In this document: positions 63,291 to 64,000 of the stretch, piece by piece | How positions within the stretch are numbered: the stretch's first letter is position 1 | Layout: every line of letters begins with the position of its first letter | The notes under the pieces: model-generated | Databases searched by the model: none | Told to the model about the DNA's origin: nothing | Seen by the model: the letters and a program-made list of their open reading frames with translations, nothing else | Source: Candidatus Thioglobus sp. NP1 | GTDB lineage: Bacteria > Pseudomonadota > Gammaproteobacteria > PS1 > Pseudothioglobaceae | Length of the DNA stretch: 64,000 nt | Assembly: GCF_003326015.1 (NCBI RefSeq) | Contig: NZ_CP023860.1 | Span: 1,116,001 to 1,180,000 of the forward strand | Direction of reading: 5' to 3' | Program-made: the position numbers and the translations under genes

Positions 63291-64000
63291 ATGTCTGTAG
63301 ATCCTTCTGCAATTATTCATGAGAGCGCCAAAATCCACAAAGGAGCAATCATCTCTCCCTATGCAGTAATTGGTGCTAATGTTGAAATTGGTTCTGGTAC
63401 AGTTATTGATTCTCATGCGGTAATCGAAGGGCCTACAAAAATAGGTAAAAATAATCATATATATTCTTTTGCTTCTATTGGTGGTGATCCTCAAGATATT
63501 ACCTATCAAGATGGTCAGGAAAGTAATCTTGTAATAGGTAATGATAATCTTATTAGAGAGTTTTGCACAATAAATCGTGGTACTGAAAAAGAAAACTCAC
63601 TAACAAGAATAGGTTCAAACAATATGCTTATGTCGTATGTTCATATTGCACACGACTGTCAGCTGGGGGACCACATTATTATGTCAAATAATGCTTCTCT
63701 TGCTGGGCATGTTAGAATCTCTGATTGGGCTATTCTTGGTGGATTTGTTTTAGTTAAACAATTCTGTAATATTGGAAGTCATACATATGCTGGAATGGGT
63801 AGTCAAATCAATAAGGATATTCCAGATTACATGATTGCAGCAGGTATACATCCCAAAATTAGAGGCATTAACAGTGTAGGTATGAAAAGAAGAGGTTTTA
63901 GCTCGAGTTCAATCAAATCTATAAAGAGAGCCTTTAAAGTTGTTTATCGTGAATCCCAAGGAAGACTCCTTGATCAAGCTTTAAATGAGCTTGAATCATC
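63291..64000 (+). CDS. lpxA: UDP-N-acetylglucosamine acyltransferase LpxA, 3' end missing
   Basis: From ATG 63291 an open frame runs to the window edge, giving about 236 residues of the usual 255-260. It is a beta helix of hexapeptide repeats with PSAIIHESAKIHKGAIISPY at the start. The catalytic region is SYVHIAHDCQLGDHIIMSNN, followed by AGHVRISDWAILGGFVLVKQ and the C-terminal GMKRRGFSSSSI. It performs the first step of lipid A synthesis. lpxB would be expected just outside. Confidence 0.96.
   Translation, partial: MSVDPSAIIHESAKIHKGAIISPYAVIGANVEIGSGTVIDSHAVIEGPTKIGKNNHIYSFASIGGDPQDITYQDGQESNLVIGNDNLIREFCTINRGTEKENSLTRIGSNNMLMSYVHIAHDCQLGDHIIMSNNASLAGHVRISDWAILGGFVLVKQFCNIGSHTYAGMGSQINKDIPDYMIAAGIHPKIRGINSVGMKRRGFSSSSIKSIKRAFKVVYRESQGRLLDQALNELES

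Noticed and set aside
1-64000. CRISPR arrays, insertion sequences or rRNA genes
   Set aside because: No regularly spaced repeats, transposase frames or rRNA sequence were seen.

Overview
The window reads as a gene-dense piece of chromosome from a low-GC (about one third G+C by eye), free-living, probably marine gammaproteobacterium. The gene set is Gram-negative and proteobacterial: bamA-skp-lpxD-fabZ-lpxA, tolB-pal-cpoB, pdxA-rsmA-apaG-apaH, rnc-era-recO-pdxJ-acpS, iscX, and nrdAB with a YfaE-type ferredoxin. Small genome size, amino-acid transporters and vitamin B12 uptake would fit the SUP05/Thioglobus (Arctic96BD-19) neighbourhood. That placement is inference from gene content, not from a tree. 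I see no insertion sequence, prophage, CRISPR array or rRNA.

Layout. 1-2 kb: end of a peroxiredoxin gene, a GIY-YIG protein and an MFS transporter. 1.8-6 kb: a minus-strand cluster dadA-alr-PhyH dioxygenase-cupin-AA_synth, which looks like a D-amino-acid or amine catabolic operon. 6-9.3 kb: glyA-nrdR-radA. 9.3-12.1 kb: cobO and a TonB receptor behind a cobalamin riboswitch. 12.2-17.5 kb: aromatic amino acid operon pheA-hisC-tyrA-aroA, then lepB. 17.6-22.3 kb: ctpA, tRNA-Arg(CCG), a ferritin-like gene and small genes, including an overlooked 32-residue membrane protein. 22.4-27.3 kb: lgt-thyA-rnc-era-recO-pdxJ-acpS. 27.3-35.1 kb: ssb, an MFS gene and bamD, then divergent spoT, iscX and tolB-pal-cpoB. 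35.1-38.3 kb: pabB and an NAD synthetase carrying an N-terminal helix-turn-helix domain. 38.7-43.6 kb: a general L-amino-acid ABC transporter (aapJQMP) and a secreted MORN-repeat protein. 44.4-52.3 kb: an EamA transporter, nrdAB-ferredoxin behind a double NrdR box, then selU-selD, a dimeric dUTPase and a rhodanese. 52.4-58.9 kb: ybeD-lipB-lipA, a DUF2177 protein, pdxA-rsmA-apaG-apaH, dapF and DUF971. 59-64 kb: the outer-membrane biogenesis run bamA to lpxA, cut by the window edge.

How it fits together. Much of the window serves uptake and breakdown of amino acids (Aap transporter, DadA/Alr cluster), deoxynucleotide supply (NrdR, NrdAB, ThyA, dUTPase) and envelope building. NrdR is encoded about 38 kb from its apparent operator in front of nrdA. 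Genes are packed tightly: convergent pairs share or abut stop codons, and many starts overlap the previous stop.

The most unusual items are the HTH-NadE fusion with an inverted repeat in its upstream region, the dadA-alr-PhyH-cupin-AA_synth operon, a Pal lipoprotein with two tandem inserted repeats, a MORN protein whose signal peptide only appears if translation starts at CTG, and a TolA-C-domain secreted protein.
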